Below, one piece after another: positions 18,736 through 30,600 of a stretch of DNA of 63,411 bases (its first letter is position 1; each line of letters opens with the position of its first letter). The notes below the pieces were generated by a model. The model did not search any database. It had not been told where the DNA came from and saw nothing but the letters and a program-made list of their open reading frames with translations. Source of the stretch: Branchiostoma floridae (lineage: Eukaryota; Chordata; Leptocardii; Amphioxiformes; Branchiostomatidae). The position numbers and the translations under genes were made by a program. The stretch spans positions 6,917,812-6,981,222 of the forward strand of contig NC_049980.1 of assembly GCF_000003815.2 (NCBI RefSeq), written 5' to 3'.

Positions 18736-20500
18736 TATCATTTACCCTTTTCACTCACGGCAATCTACTTGTGAATTGAAAAGGGAAAAATAGCGGTATT
18801 AAACATTGGGGGGTGGTAGTGCCCAGGCTAATGCAGGCCAGGCCTGTGAAACTCCGGACAACGATGATTTCTCTGACACAGGTGACAGATGAGGTTTACA
18901 TGACGTATGTAAGAACGACGACAGCTTACAGTCCTCTATCTCGTCTGTCAGTGAGTCCCGGAAGCCAACCTTAAATCACCATGGCAAGTTATGTAAATAG
19001 ACTTGTGTAGAAGAGCGCTTTGAATGATCTAATTTACAGCCATTTCAAATCGTACATGGTTTTGGAGAGTTTTCAAACTTGCATGGTGCCTGGCAGAATT
19101 GAAAAACGCTCCTTGCCCCAGACGCTTTGGACAGAAGTAAGATGTCAGGCAGTTTGGAAACACCGGATGGATCGCATACTTTTCCGTTTTAAACAAAAAA
19201 AGTGTCATATTGGTATCACCTAACAATCTGTTATAATTACATTTCAGGAAACAAGAGTTAAAATCTGATTAAAATCTATTACTTTTTCACTCGGGTCAAA
19301 CTTTTTGTTTCAAATCATTTCAACTTCGTTTGAATAGCATGAGCAAGGAGGTTAAAAATGTTGATTTTTAACCTCCTTGGCATGAGCTATATGCATGAGT
19401 AAAGTAGCATCGTTTTGTGTATACTAAATTTATACATGAAAGCTCACTATTGTAAAATTTGCATAGCCGAAGCTGTATACATGTAGCGAGGGCTGTATTT
19501 AGTCTAGTTGTCGGCGGCAACCTTTTTTAGTTGTCCTATATATATAGCTCATTTTGTATTTTCTGTCACAATTACAAGTGTGTTTTATGATAAACATTGC
19601 TGTGTAAAGTTGTGGATGATGTATATCATCATCATCATCATCACCCTGTTTTTGTCTCCACGAGTTCCCGAAAGACAGTAGACAGTCTTCCACAAATATG
19701 ATGCGCACCAATTAAATCAACCTCCTACCCTTTAGCAAACAAAAGTAGCCAAAAGAGTCCATCCACGGCTTGTACAAATACACTACGATAGTGCCCTGTG
19801 CTGAGGCTAATCAGTCCGGTATTATCCGGTGCTGGGTTGTTCATTGGCATGGTGATGAGCTGGGGGTATCCCCTCCTCTCAGATGCAGATCAATTTCACT
19901 AGGATCATACCATTATGATGGGAGGGTCAAAGAGGAATAATTATACTGATTGGTTCATAAGTATGACGTACAATCAAATTGCGCCCATAATGAATCCATA
20001 AAATGTTGATAAATATTCAAGAATTGTGTGTAGTATACTATATTGTTTTGACAACAAAAACTTGAAACGCTAAGGGACTCCCTCTCCCAGTAATGAACCA
20101 GCCCCGTATGTGGGACTTGAGGGCAAAGTTGGCCACACGGTGTGACAGGGTAGTCCTGCTCTGAAGAGTTGGACTCCTTTGTTGCAGTCCCGTCGCGGTT
20201 TGCAGCATAGATCTTGTCCGTAGACTCTCAGAGATCGTTGTCCGGGGTCTGTTGTGTCCAGTGGAGTTGGTAAACAGTGAAAGGTTTGTGTTGTCTGTGG
20301 ATTGAAGCAGGTCGCGCGTCGGAACACCACACCACAGGACTGACCGGCTCGGAGGACAGCTAGCGGTGCCGCAACAAGTCCAGGGTTGACTCGCGGTCAG
20401 GCCGCCCCGCTGGGAGCTAGGATTCCAAATAGATACAGTGTTGCAAGATACAACAACAACAGGACTTGCTGGCATTCTAGCGGTCTTCTCTTCTCCACCC
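18736..20500. other. intergenic, peroxidasin far-upstream region
   Basis: No gene is supported. The stretch holds the 36-bp palindromic insertion at 19344 and an (ATC)n microsatellite near 19627. A moderately GC-rich segment at 20.1-20.5 kb has a 154-codon minus frame with no recognisable domain. Confidence 0.4.
19344..19379. mobile_element. 36-bp palindromic insertion with 7-bp target duplication
   Basis: The element starts CAAGGAGGTTAAAAA and ends TTTTTAACCTCCTTG, an almost perfect hairpin. It is flanked directly by GCATGAG on the left (19337-19343) and GCATGAG on the right (19380-19386). The two halves leave room only for a short loop, so it is nothing but terminal inverted repeats. Confidence 0.7.
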
Positions 20501-20957
20501 ACGCGACAGTCGGAACAGACAGACTGCCAGCGGGCTTGGACCAGGAAGGTCTTTACCTGACGACGGTCTTGTTCGTGGAGAAATTTGAAATCGCGGATTC
20601 CCGACTGTGAACATCTGTGGGCGGCGCAAACCAGACGGGTCCTCTTGACTCTGTGGCCGCCGGTTTTATTTTCCCTCTCAAATTTTATTCCCTACGTCCG
20701 CTAAGGCTACTGCCACAGTAAATTGCAGTCGGAGACGAGTTCGCAGAAGTTTGTTTGGGGTTTCCACAATTTACATCTTTGTTGTTTGGTGAGAAGTGAT
20801 TGTGTCAATTTTCTGGATTCCCAGCCAAGACTTCCAGAGGGCCGCTCTGGCGTGCGACTACCGGAACTTCAGTAAGTAGAAAGAGTTTCCCCGATCCGTG
20901 CTCTTGGATTTTATCGGCGTTTGACTGAAGTGGAGGTCACCACATCTTGCCGCCAGC
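20501..20957 (+). promoter_or_regulatory. probable promoter / 5' UTR of peroxidasin-like gene
   Basis: This is the stretch directly before the peroxidasin ATG. It is less AT-rich than its surroundings and includes a GC box (GTGGGCGGCGC near 20619). A TTCAGTAAGTAG sequence near 20870 could be a donor of an upstream 5' UTR exon. No TATA box in a clear position was seen. The transcription start cannot be fixed from sequence. Confidence 0.35.
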
Positions 20958-21115
20958 ATGCTTGGACTCGGCCTGGTGCTCACCGCGGTGTTGGTGTTGG
21001 TTCCCTCGGGGAGTGAAGCGTGCCCCTCCCGCTGTCTGTGCTTCCGGACCACGGTGCGGTGTATGCACCTCCAGTTAGACCGCATCCCGCAAGTGGCGCC
21101 TACCACTACCATACT
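20958..21115 (+). CDS. PXDN: peroxidasin-like, first coding exon
   Basis: The ATG at 20958 encodes 52 codons plus two bases. Residues 1-21 form a signal peptide: a hydrophobic run, then SGSEA. The mature start [17 protein letters not shown] follows, the cysteine-rich LRR N-terminal cap (C-x3-C-x-C-x6-C) that is nearly identical to vertebrate peroxidasin at this point. The exon ends ATA CT|GTAAGT, where peroxidasin would continue into its first LRR. Family role: secreted haem peroxidase that makes hypobromous acid and forms sulfilimine crosslinks in collagen IV of basement membranes. The domain order is LRRs, Ig domains, peroxidase, VWC; all but the first segment must lie beyond this exon. Slit and other LRR proteins share the cap type, but the sequence best fits peroxidasin. 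Confidence 0.85.
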
Positions 21116-22759
21116 GTAAGTCCTCATACTTTTCTCAATTCTTTTTTGTAAATTTAGTGCACACTTTGCAAAAAAAGTCACTTGAACACCAGTGCGATGC
21201 GGTATCAATGGAAACCAAACATTCTGGTGAACAATTTTCCTTTTGACATTTATCTACACTGTTAAGTGTTTTGCTTAGGAAAACTAGTAATGGTAAAACA
21301 GTTGACACAGTTGACATCCAAAAAATAAGTGTGATTGCTTCATGTTTGTCCCTGTGAGTTTACTCAGGTTTTCACGGTGATTTCCGAGCCATGCAGGGCT
21401 CAAACACAAACGCCGTCTTTTCTTGCTCGCTGTTGCGCGCAGTGCCCCCTTAGTTTGTGAAACCTCCCTGTTGTTATTGTAATTGATCGTCCGGAATTGC
21501 TAAGTAGTATTTGAAAGAAAAACAAATAAGTTCGTGCTGACCAAACAATAGATAACTATCACCCTTCATGTAATCGTTAATTGATATATTTCTATACAAT
21601 AAGTCTGAGTCCATATCTGTCCCGATCTTGACAAGACCCGTTTCAACTTCCTGAAGTTTCAAATATTTGATAGGACCATGTTATCAACAAGTTGACAAAA
21701 CAAACTGGTATCGTTTAGGTAAATTTACTCTTTCTGCTCGAGTACCGAGAAGTCATTTACTTTTTAGTGGAGTGATCATTTGTGGTTTTTCGGGGTCACA
21801 GTGTCGCCTTGTAGCTGCTTTCTATCCCTGTATTTGTTGAGGTAGTCTGGAGGGACCTTGTAGGGAAAAACCGGCGTCTGTACTGAGATAAGTGCGGGGT
21901 ATCACTTCCGATACAGTCTGGCCCTACAATTACTCGTTACGTTTCAAAAGGTTGTTGGTAAAATTTAACTTCGTTATGTTTGTTTGAACCTTTGTTTATT
22001 CATGAAAGCCCGAATCGGCCAGCAAGCCGCTTTTCCTTGAGGTCATGAGGGAAGAGGCAAGGGTCAGACAAAGTACATAACATAAACAGAAATACAGTTT
22101 TCATTGTTTAAAGTCCTTATCAGTCTTATAGGTCTATATACACAATTTTTACAGACTATGGGACTGTCATGAAAGGAATGTATGACTTTCATATTTCTGT
22201 ATGTTGTAACAAGTTGGCTTGTATATTATTAAAGAGTGAAAGGCGAAACGACAGCATGCCAGGAGTTGTCTTTCTGGCCAGTGTCAAAATGTCAGAACCA
22301 TAGGGAAGTTGTCAGAGAGTTATGATGGGGGTCGTTGGTTGCCATAGAGCTTGAGGAAAACTTTGCGTGGAGAGGACAGATGTTTTCTGCTCAGGTAGGT
22401 TGCTGAGTGAAACTCAAACCTCTACTTTGGTCACGCAGGTCACATTATTACCATTTGCAGCCTCTTTCAATTTTGGGACAACTCTTATCTTGATGTTAGT
22501 GACAGGGTAAGATTTGCTCGCTCAAAGTACTAAGCTCAAAGTTGCAGCTTGTCTGGTATGCTGTAACAAGCTTAGTACAGAACTTCCTGAGGTGGTGTTG
22601 TGGTTTATCAGTCCAGAGCTCGGAATTCATTTTTTGGAAATTGGTACACTGATGCACCCTGCCTAAAAATCTAGTTGTACAAAAAATGGTAAATGGTAAA
22701 TTCGGGAAGGCTGGCTTGTACTTTGATACAGGAACAAATTTATTGGATTATTCATGGGG
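21116..22759 (+). other. start of peroxidasin intron 1
   Basis: Begins with a consensus donor GTAAGT. No exon or repeat of note was seen up to the fold-back element at 22760. Confidence 0.6.
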
Positions 22760-23600
22760 CGGTATGCCTAAACACCGCAAACGAGTGCAAACCAGCGCAA
22801 ACCAGCGCAAACGAGTCTATTATGCAGTATTCATGGGACAATGGCCATGTTTGACGCTCTAAATACACAATAAGCACATTGTCTGTGCGATATTTAATAA
22901 AAAACACGGCAAATTATAAGTATTTACCCCTTTTTTTAATAGTTATTCCGCTTGTTTCAAGTTCTAAGGGATTTCTGGCCGCCATCTTGGATCTTCCGTG
23001 TTAGGGGTCTGGATGGGAAAATTGCACTTTGGCACTATCTTTTGAGTCAAAAGTGAATGAGATTATCTTCAAAATTAGGGAGATGAAGAGCGATAGCTCT
23101 GATGACGTAGCCGCGGTTTTTGACATTTTTTAGCTAGGGTTATGGGTTGCGAGACCGAGCGCGAAGCGCGAGTGTCGAGTACGGCATGCCCGGCTCCAGC
23201 CCCCCGTGAAAGCGAGTGTTAGCCGTACGCGTAGACGAGTGATGGGCATTGGAATCATGCCACCGTGGATTTTTGACATGTTATAGCTGTCAAAAGCGCC
23301 TGCGCCAAGCCATGAAGGTACTTTCTAAGTAAATAAGGTACCGACAATTTCCACATCTAGACCCCTAACACGGATGATCCAAGATGGCGGCCAGAAATCC
23401 TTTCGAACTTGAAACAAGCGGAATAACTAAAAAAAAAAACTGGTAAAAACTTATAATTTGCCGTGTTTTTTAATCTCTCATTGCACAGACAGTGTATTTA
23501 GAGTGTTAAACAAGGCCATTGTCCCATGAATACTGCATAATAGACCCGTTTGCGCTGGTTTGCGCTGGTTTGCGCTGGTTTGCGGTATTTAGTCAGACCC
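22760..23600. mobile_element. Mutator-like fold-back element with 9-bp target duplication
   Basis: TTCATGGGG occurs immediately left (22751-22759) and right (23601-23609) of an 841-bp element. The left arm (about 270 bp) is the inverted complement of the right arm: matching blocks include AATACCGCAAAC-type ends, direct repeats of AACCAGCGCA, TGCAGTATTCATGGGAC, ATCCAAGATGGCGGCCAGAA and CCCCTAACACGGA. Long terminal inverted repeats with a 9-bp duplication are the signature of Mutator-like elements. The centre (23060-23330) is rich in CGCGA-type motifs and has no transposase. Confidence 0.75.
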
Positions 23601-23691
23601 TTCATGGGGTGTCTGGCAAAACCGAGCTGCAAACACTTTTCGTGACTTCATGGAAAATATACTGACAATTGCTTTATGTTGAAGTAAAGTG

Positions 23692-23768
23692 TAGCCTGGG
23701 TACCATCCGATTTCTACAGGGTAGCGAGTATAAGGAGCCCCGGTAGAAATCGGATGGTACCCAGGCTA
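23692..23768. mobile_element. 77-bp perfect-stem hairpin, TAGCCTGG family
   Basis: The arms TAGCCTGGGTACCATCCGAT... and the exact complement at the right pair over 26 bp without mismatch around a 25-nt loop. TA begins and ends the unit. The perfect arms indicate a recent insertion. It would fold into a stable RNA hairpin if transcribed with the intron. Confidence 0.7.
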
Positions 23769-24198
23769 GTTAAGTGGGCCAGCTACAGTAAATGCTGTAT
23801 CAAAATAGCTTGCTACGCCTTGTGGAAAAAGGTATCGTACAGAACCTTGGAAGGCATGTCCTGGATGCTTTGTTAACATCTGCTTCAATGTAGCAACATC
23901 AGAATGGATGTAAACCTAACTTGGGTGGCATCCAGGTCAAAGATTTCAAGCCAGAAAATTGTTATTTCAGCATCACAATGGGTGCCATCCAAATTAGGTT
24001 ACTGGGACTCTGTACTCTCAGAAAAATTGGATTTGGTTTAAAAGGGGCATGTAATGTGTAACAAAAGAAAAGTACATAGTCCCGAAATGATCCTGATAGA
24101 ATTTCAACTGGAGATTCCGACTGAGCTCGACAGAGTGAGCGAGTGTGAGTAATGAAATTTATTATTATCATAAGAAATTCCATCAAGATACTAACATA

Positions 24199-24683
24199 CA
24201 GTCAAACCTGCCCGAGCGACCGCCTCTTCTCAGCGACCACCTGGCCATTTCGACCGCTTTTTCTCGGTCCCGATTTATTTTCCCATTGACGTAAGCATTA
24301 AGCGACCTTTTCTCAACGACCACCTGGCCAACGCGACCGCGACCGGCCCAAATTGGGACCTATAACGACCGCATTATTTTCAAGATTGAGGTTTTCATCG
24401 ATTTTTTATGATAATGAGCGCGATTTTGTGCCGAAATCGGCCAGTTTGTGTCGGATTTTGGGGTTAAATTTACAGTTTACAGTGTGCGTGTTGTATTTGA
24501 CATTAAAGACCTCGCTTCTTTGCGTGCATGCAGTGTGCTTGCTATTTGCCATTGAACACAAAGGCAACCATGTATACTTTGCATCGGGCATGTTTTGAGT
24601 CGATACTCTTCTCAGCGACCACCTGTCCAAATCGACCGCTTTTTTCCGGTCCCCCGGGTGGTCGTCTTGGGCAGGTTTGACTG
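24199..24683. mobile_element. pogo/Tigger-like non-autonomous element
   Basis: The ends CAGTCAAACCTGCCC and GGGCAGGTTTGACTG are perfect inverted repeats, with TA on each side (24197-24198, 24684-24685). CAGT...ACTG ends with a TA target fit the Tc1/mariner-pogo group. Inside are repeated blocks of GCGACCACCTGGCC and CGACCGC. There is no transposase frame. Single related ends (TACAGTCAAAACTGCC-like) occur at 37610 and 53301. Confidence 0.75.
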
Positions 24684-24728
24684 TATCTGCAAATGCATAT
24701 CCATCATATGCTATCATGCAAAATCAGG

Positions 24729-24900
24729 GATCAAAATACTTTTTTCTGCATACATGCACTGGTGCAGGTAACATTGAAAATTACCTGTACCAGACAAATT
24801 TTACCTGCACCACTCTGAATTTAGGAAGTATGGATCATACTAATTAATAATTTTACTTGCACAAACCTGCACATGCAGGTGGTATTTCAAGCTCTGAAAA
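24729..24900. repeat. GTGCAGGTAA-rich dispersed repeat, short copy
   Basis: Contains ACTGGTGCAGGTAA, TTTTACCTGCAC, CTGAATTTAGGAAGTATGGA and TGCAGGTGGTATTTC, in the same order as 25657-25969. This copy lacks about 190 bp present in the centre of the other. The alternating GTGCAGGT/ACCTGCAC motifs suggest subterminal transposase-binding repeats. Confidence 0.6.
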
Positions 24901-25656
24901 TGGCTACAGATATGACTAATGAGTATGATGCCAAATAACCTTTGAACTTTTGATTTTAAGAGTACAAGAAAATTATGACTGGAAAGTTGGAAACCTGCCC
25001 TTTGTCCAGACAAGATCCAACTCGCACAACATGTTTTTAATCTAACATGATTAAGGATCAAGTACGGTGGGTGTAGTGTTACACATAACAGCTTTTCTGT
25101 CTGGACTGTGGACAGTTCAGAATGGAGCATAATAATGCTGCATTTTAAAGATCAGCAAGATTTCAAAGACCACAGTGAATCGTTCAGAGCTTTTATGTAT
25201 CTATCTTTTTATTGCAATTGCAACAGTGCAATACAGTCAACATCCCAGTCAGCATTGCTAAATGCTGATGATGTTGGGTGACATCAGAACATACAGTTAT
25301 ACATTATACAGTGGAATATTTACATAAGCAGTCGTTCATCAAATGACGAATTTTCACAAGCATTCACACATGGATAATGTACATAAGCTTTTATCAACTT
25401 CTTGTTTTATCTTGCATCATAGGTTATGTAAATAAGGTTGTAATTAGCATATGCTATAGACTATACCTACCTACCTACCTAGTCCCTTGACCTCCAGGTC
25501 GTTGGGGGACAAGGTAGACTACAGTCTATTTCAATTGGTGATGCTTTCTTTCCAAGTTTTATATAATGTATGTGTGAAAGTCTTAGACTCTATCCTTAAG
25601 CAGAATTCCATTTTAACATTATATCATCAAGGCTTGAAATAATTTTTTCAACAAAC

Positions 25657-25969
25657 CTGCACTGGTGCAGGTAATGTTGAAATTTACTTGCACCAGACAA
25701 ATTTTACCTGCACAACTCTGAATTTAGGAAGTATGGATCATACTAAAACTTCAAAAACTATTGCTATTTTTTCTTTAATTTATACTTTATAAGTGGTAAC
25801 AGTCAATGCAGCTGATAACAATCTATATACACCTACACCATAGGACATTTATGTTTAAAACCGAGTACATGGACCAGTGCAGGTTAGGTGCAGGTAGATA
25901 CCAGAAATGCCTGCACAGCTCCAATTTTACCTGCACTAACCTGCATATGCAGGTGGTATTTCGAGCCCT
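25657..25969. repeat. GTGCAGGTAA-rich dispersed repeat, long copy
   Basis: This is the longer relative of 24729-24900, with the same flanking blocks and extra internal sequence. The two direct copies lie 0.9 kb apart. Confidence 0.6.
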
Positions 25970-27048
25970 GCATCATCAATATGCATATGACTTATCCAGA
26001 AACAAAAGATTCAAAAGCAACTGCCATTGCAATACCGAGAAAAGTTGCCAGGAGGACCATGATCGACTTTGACTTTTGTCTTTTTTTTTAGAACCTACAG
26101 TTAACATAGCAGTTTTGACATAGAAAATAGTCAAGAAACATCTCTGAAGAAACACACCCCTGTCTGAATTGATGTTTAAGGGTTATCTAGTTAGACAAAA
26201 TTACCATCTGTATGTTGAAACAAATTTATATCAATAAACATTCATTTCCTCTACAGTTTTGGTAGGCATCAAGTTGTGGACTGAAATAACAGGTCTGTTT
26301 ACAAAATTACCTCTGAAAGCATCAAGACTTCTAAAGCTGATGTATTACTTATCTTCAGCAAATACTGAAAATGCCTTGAAGGTTGAAGGGATTTAATTTT
26401 GTGGTAGATAGAAAATGGAGGCTTTGTGGTGGTGTAAAGTTCGCAATAGCACTACCGGTGTACTCACATACTGTACAGCAATGGAGACACAGGCACCTAA
26501 AAATGTACAGCCACATACTTGCCACTGCAAAGGTTCTACATACAGACAGACAGAACAGTCACTTTCAGCAGTATTGGTATGATCGACTGTCACTGAGTGA
26601 CTGACCTAACCGTATCTTACCCTTTGAATATGTAGTACTTCATTGTAAATATTGTATTCAATGTTCAGAGATCGGGTCGATATTCAGTTTTTGCATCTTC
26701 CTGTAACAGAAGCTTGCAACACGTCAATACTATACAGTGTAATGGTTTAGTTTATGTACACGCAGACAGTACGAAATTCTCGTTCTCGGTGAAGTAGTCA
26801 TGGCGAAAACCTTGAACAAAATCCACCATGAACATTTCCACATTTACAGTACCCCCTGGACTGGTGGAGGACTCTTTTTCCTTTCAAAACAGACAGAAAT
26901 CACAATTGTTTTGATTTGGGAAGATTAACGTTCTGGTTCTGACCCGCCAACCTCTAAAATGATGCCAGAGAACATTTTGCATTGTGCAAAAAGTCAAGCT
27001 GGAAGGCATCATTTTGGATCAGTCCCTTGCCTGGGTGGGTTGGAACAG

Positions 27049-27161
27049 TAGCCTAGATACCAGACTGTTTGCAGGCCCAACTGTTTCCTTGGGGGCATGT
27101 TGGTCCTGGAACCGATGACCTGGCCTATGCAGGCCCTGGAAAGAGTCTGTCATCCAGGCTA
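27049..27161. mobile_element. TAGCCT/AGGCTA hairpin element
   Basis: The ends TAGCCTAGATACCAGACT and AGTCTGTCATCCAGGCTA are imperfect inverted repeats; inner GCAGGCCCAACTG and TGCAGGCC blocks pair less well. It belongs to the family at 6695, 23692, 32570 and 33676. Confidence 0.5.
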
Positions 27162-30100
27162 GTTGGAATGTGGTTAGACTTTGACTTGTTTCTGCTGTCA
27201 GTTACTGGTATCCTTGTTTTGACGTGTACAAGTTCAAGTCCAACCTTTGTTATTATGATGACACTGTAAATACATTGTCACCTAGAGAATGGTGCGCCCG
27301 CCGTCCCTGTTGATACGCCTTCTGGCCTCTGAGGTCGCCAAGATGGCCCTCGGTTTATTTTGGTTTGTACTTCTCAGGAGCAAGAATTCTGGGAGAGTGA
27401 CCTTCCACCTCACAAGGAATCTGTGGGCACAATTGTGTTGAAGTATGGCTCTTGAAAATTGCCAATCGAAATGTCGCCGACGACAATATAGGTTGCAGGT
27501 GAGAGTGGAAGAGGATGTGTGCAGTGGATTTCTACTTAACCCTACAAGTGTAACGGGCCAACGGTAACCCCCAACTTAATCGGCCATGACACCGGGAGGG
27601 TCGATTGTAGAGCCCTTGAACTTATTGAGAACAGTCTCGTCATCACCCCTGTTCGCTGCCGCAATATTTCACCCAGTTGAAAGCCTAAGTTCAAAGCTGG
27701 TAAACAAAGAAAGGGGGAAGGTTGTCATTGTGTCACCTTCAAGTCAGAGCCAAAATGTAGAAGGCAGATACAAGGTTGTACAGTGACCTCTTGGCTTGTA
27801 AATCCCCTGTAGTGGCTTTGAAGTAGGGTGTTTGCCATGTTAAACACAAGAGTACACGAAAAGATTGTTGTCTTCTCTGTTGGAAAGCACAGTTTTCAGA
27901 TAACGATTAGTATCATGTACATTTTAGAAAAGAAAGAGAGCATGAAATGATAACATACATACTTTTTTAACATTATCATATCGGAGTATCCTCTGCAACC
28001 AGCCTCTGGGCATGAGCTTGCCAATAAAGAATCTGATACAGTTTAGTAGCCTGGTGTTTGTGTATAATGGATTCTTTTGCAGGAGAGCTAGTAATCTCCA
28101 AGCAGATCTAAGGGACCAGCAAAAAGTGGTCGCTTTGACCAGGGGTTCCTCCTAGTATGTCCAAGTAGAAGTGGGCACTTGTACAAGTTTGTCAGAAAGA
28201 TGCACTGACAATAAATATTGGGCTTATATAAGATAATATTCCAACAGTGTTTTTTTTTACGGATATCGAAAAAGTTTGCAAGTTCCGTGTACACACCAGT
28301 ATGCCACATGGTGCCATCACCTGCTCTGGGGTGTGTGACATGTGACAATGCTGTGATGTCAGGTGAATGGTTGGGTGAAATGAAAACTTCTTTGGCATCC
28401 ACTGAAAATACCCCCTAAGACTATGAAAGCCACGTCTAATTAAGAAGGCACATACCAAGGATCTTTCTGAATGAAAACGAGTGTAGCAGTTTCCTGTTCA
28501 CCTGTTACCTGCGGATATACGTAACTTAGCCTCCAAAAGGAGAAAAAATAATTGATAGGCCAGGAGAATAAGCCTGCGGTAAGACTAACATTTCCCCTTG
28601 GTAATGCAATGTGCAGGTAAACGATGCCCTATGGTTTTTACCAAACTCCCTTGGCAAATTTTCCTACTAAATGCAATTTTACTACATTTCAGCCACTATA
28701 GTAAGCCTGGGGGAGATTTGTAGAGTGCTCTAGTGAGGGTACAGGAACATTGGTAACGTAAGACATTTAGTTGCACTTCTTGATGGTATTACTCAGACAA
28801 ACAAGAAAACAAACTGTATTAGGTTTTGACTTAAAGGTTACCTTTGTTGGAAATTTCAAATGCAGATCTATGCCACCTCCTTAGGTTAAGGTTTTCTCCA
28901 TTCTGCCATAGGTTCTATGTGTAGGATAATACTATTATTGATAGGTCCCATAGCCTTTTCGAGGCCATAAGGGCAGTGGGTTATGTGTCTAGGATACGGT
29001 ATTGGAAGTAGAGCCCATCCCATCTTCTTCCACCACCCTTACCCCCGTATCCCCAACTGAAGTCAGGTGCTCATTCTCTTACCTGGGTGGAGTGAGGAAA
29101 GTTGTGAAAAGTGCCTTTCTACTAAATTCTAGAGGACCCAAGGTCTAGCCAGGAATGTCAACTCATGATCTCGCATTCTGGTGTATTCTAGCCTAGCGGC
29201 ACGGCCATTCAGCACCATTCTCTATGATAATACCGCTCCACTGTTTACAAAGTGTTGAGTTTAGCTGGTCAACAAGTGGCCATTGTGTCTGGCCTTGTTC
29301 ACCTGTCTACGTAAACAAGTCAGCAGGAAGAGACTCGGGTGTGGTCCATTGAGAATCGAAGAGGAAATGATGCATCAATGTCATGGTATGAAAGAATCAT
29401 ATATTTGAAAAATTTAGTTCTCTTCAGGTAAATACAATAATGTCAATATTGAGTAGGAACAACATTTGGAGTTGTTGCAGGGCTGTCACCAGCTTTAGAT
29501 TATTTGTCATTCCATTCATTGTTTGGGAATCCAACTTGTTGATTTTCTTTGTTTATGATTATGAAAACACAAGGGTACAATGTATAGCCCCTAGAGTTCA
29601 CAACAAACCAATGGGCACGGATTTGTTCTTGATACCTTAGTATATGTCGTGATGCAACAACATATCAACTTATGATCATTGCAGATGCACAACAAAATAT
29701 GAGGAGACTAAGTGCATAATATGAGATGACATTTCTGAAATATAATGATTTGTAAATCAGAACAGGTACAAAACACATCATTGTACTGTTATTAGTGAAA
29801 AGCTGAACAGCCCACTATTATCCAGGTAGACAGGTATCCTAGCCAGGAGTTGAGGATATCCTTTGTGGCATGTGTACTTCCTGGATTAAGACTGGAAAAC
29901 AAACATGCCAGTGTGCGCTGGACACACAAGACACAGTGTTCGATGGACTCTTTTAAAGAAACAGGAGACAGAAAGAGGATAGGACAGGTTATGATCATAA
30001 ACTTTATTTGTTATCAGGTGAATGTCACTGAGCTATTGTGTATGTTAGCCTGTAATGCTGCGGTACCAACGAAAAGCTGCTAGGTGGCCCAAAATCAAGA

Positions 30101-30600
30101 TTCTTCAGAACATCAATCACTACCCACAAACCAAAATCCATACACATCAATCAAAAGGATCTTGAGTAAATGAGTTGTAGGTGCAAACACAGATAGTGAC
30201 ATACACATTGTCAACTCAAAAACAATACCGTCATGAAGGTGAACCTCCTTCCAAGAGGTTACAGTCTTTTCTGGCAAAGATTCTTTCTTTGCCTGAAAAA
30301 CATGTGGACTTAAATTGGCTTTGACTGGTGGGTCTCTGTGGAAGGCCCTTATGGACTAGGATCAGATCTTGATTCGTTCAATTGAATCAATCTTGCCAGC
30401 AGCACATTGAGGGTCATTGAGTATGGATGGATTTATGTGTACTTCTGAGTATGTATTAGCTCTGTTATGCAGTGTCACTGACTGTTCAACAGTTGTAAGG
30501 GACTCCATTCGTCATTTTGGGTGGTGACATAGAGTCATCGGCCTTGTGTATGTTAAAACCTTGGCAGGTGAAGGAGCCGAAAACAGAACCCACTTATTGA
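27162..30600 (+). other. intron 1, no gene recognised
   Basis: AT-rich intronic sequence. A half-copy of the TAATCTCCAAGCAGATCT element end is near 28092-28110. Otherwise no structure I can support. Confidence 0.45.

Larger units (their letters stand above)
23769..27048 (+). other. intron 1 of peroxidasin-like gene, repeats and AT-rich DNA
   Basis: Apart from the elements listed separately, I see a CTACCTACCTAGTCCC...GACCTCCAGGTC hairpin at about 25455-25531 and no exon-like segment. Confidence 0.5.

Noticed and set aside
20038-20502. 154-codon minus-strand ORF upstream of peroxidasin
   Set aside because: Low-complexity Ser/Thr/Arg content, no domain, no splice context; a chance frame in GC-richer DNA.
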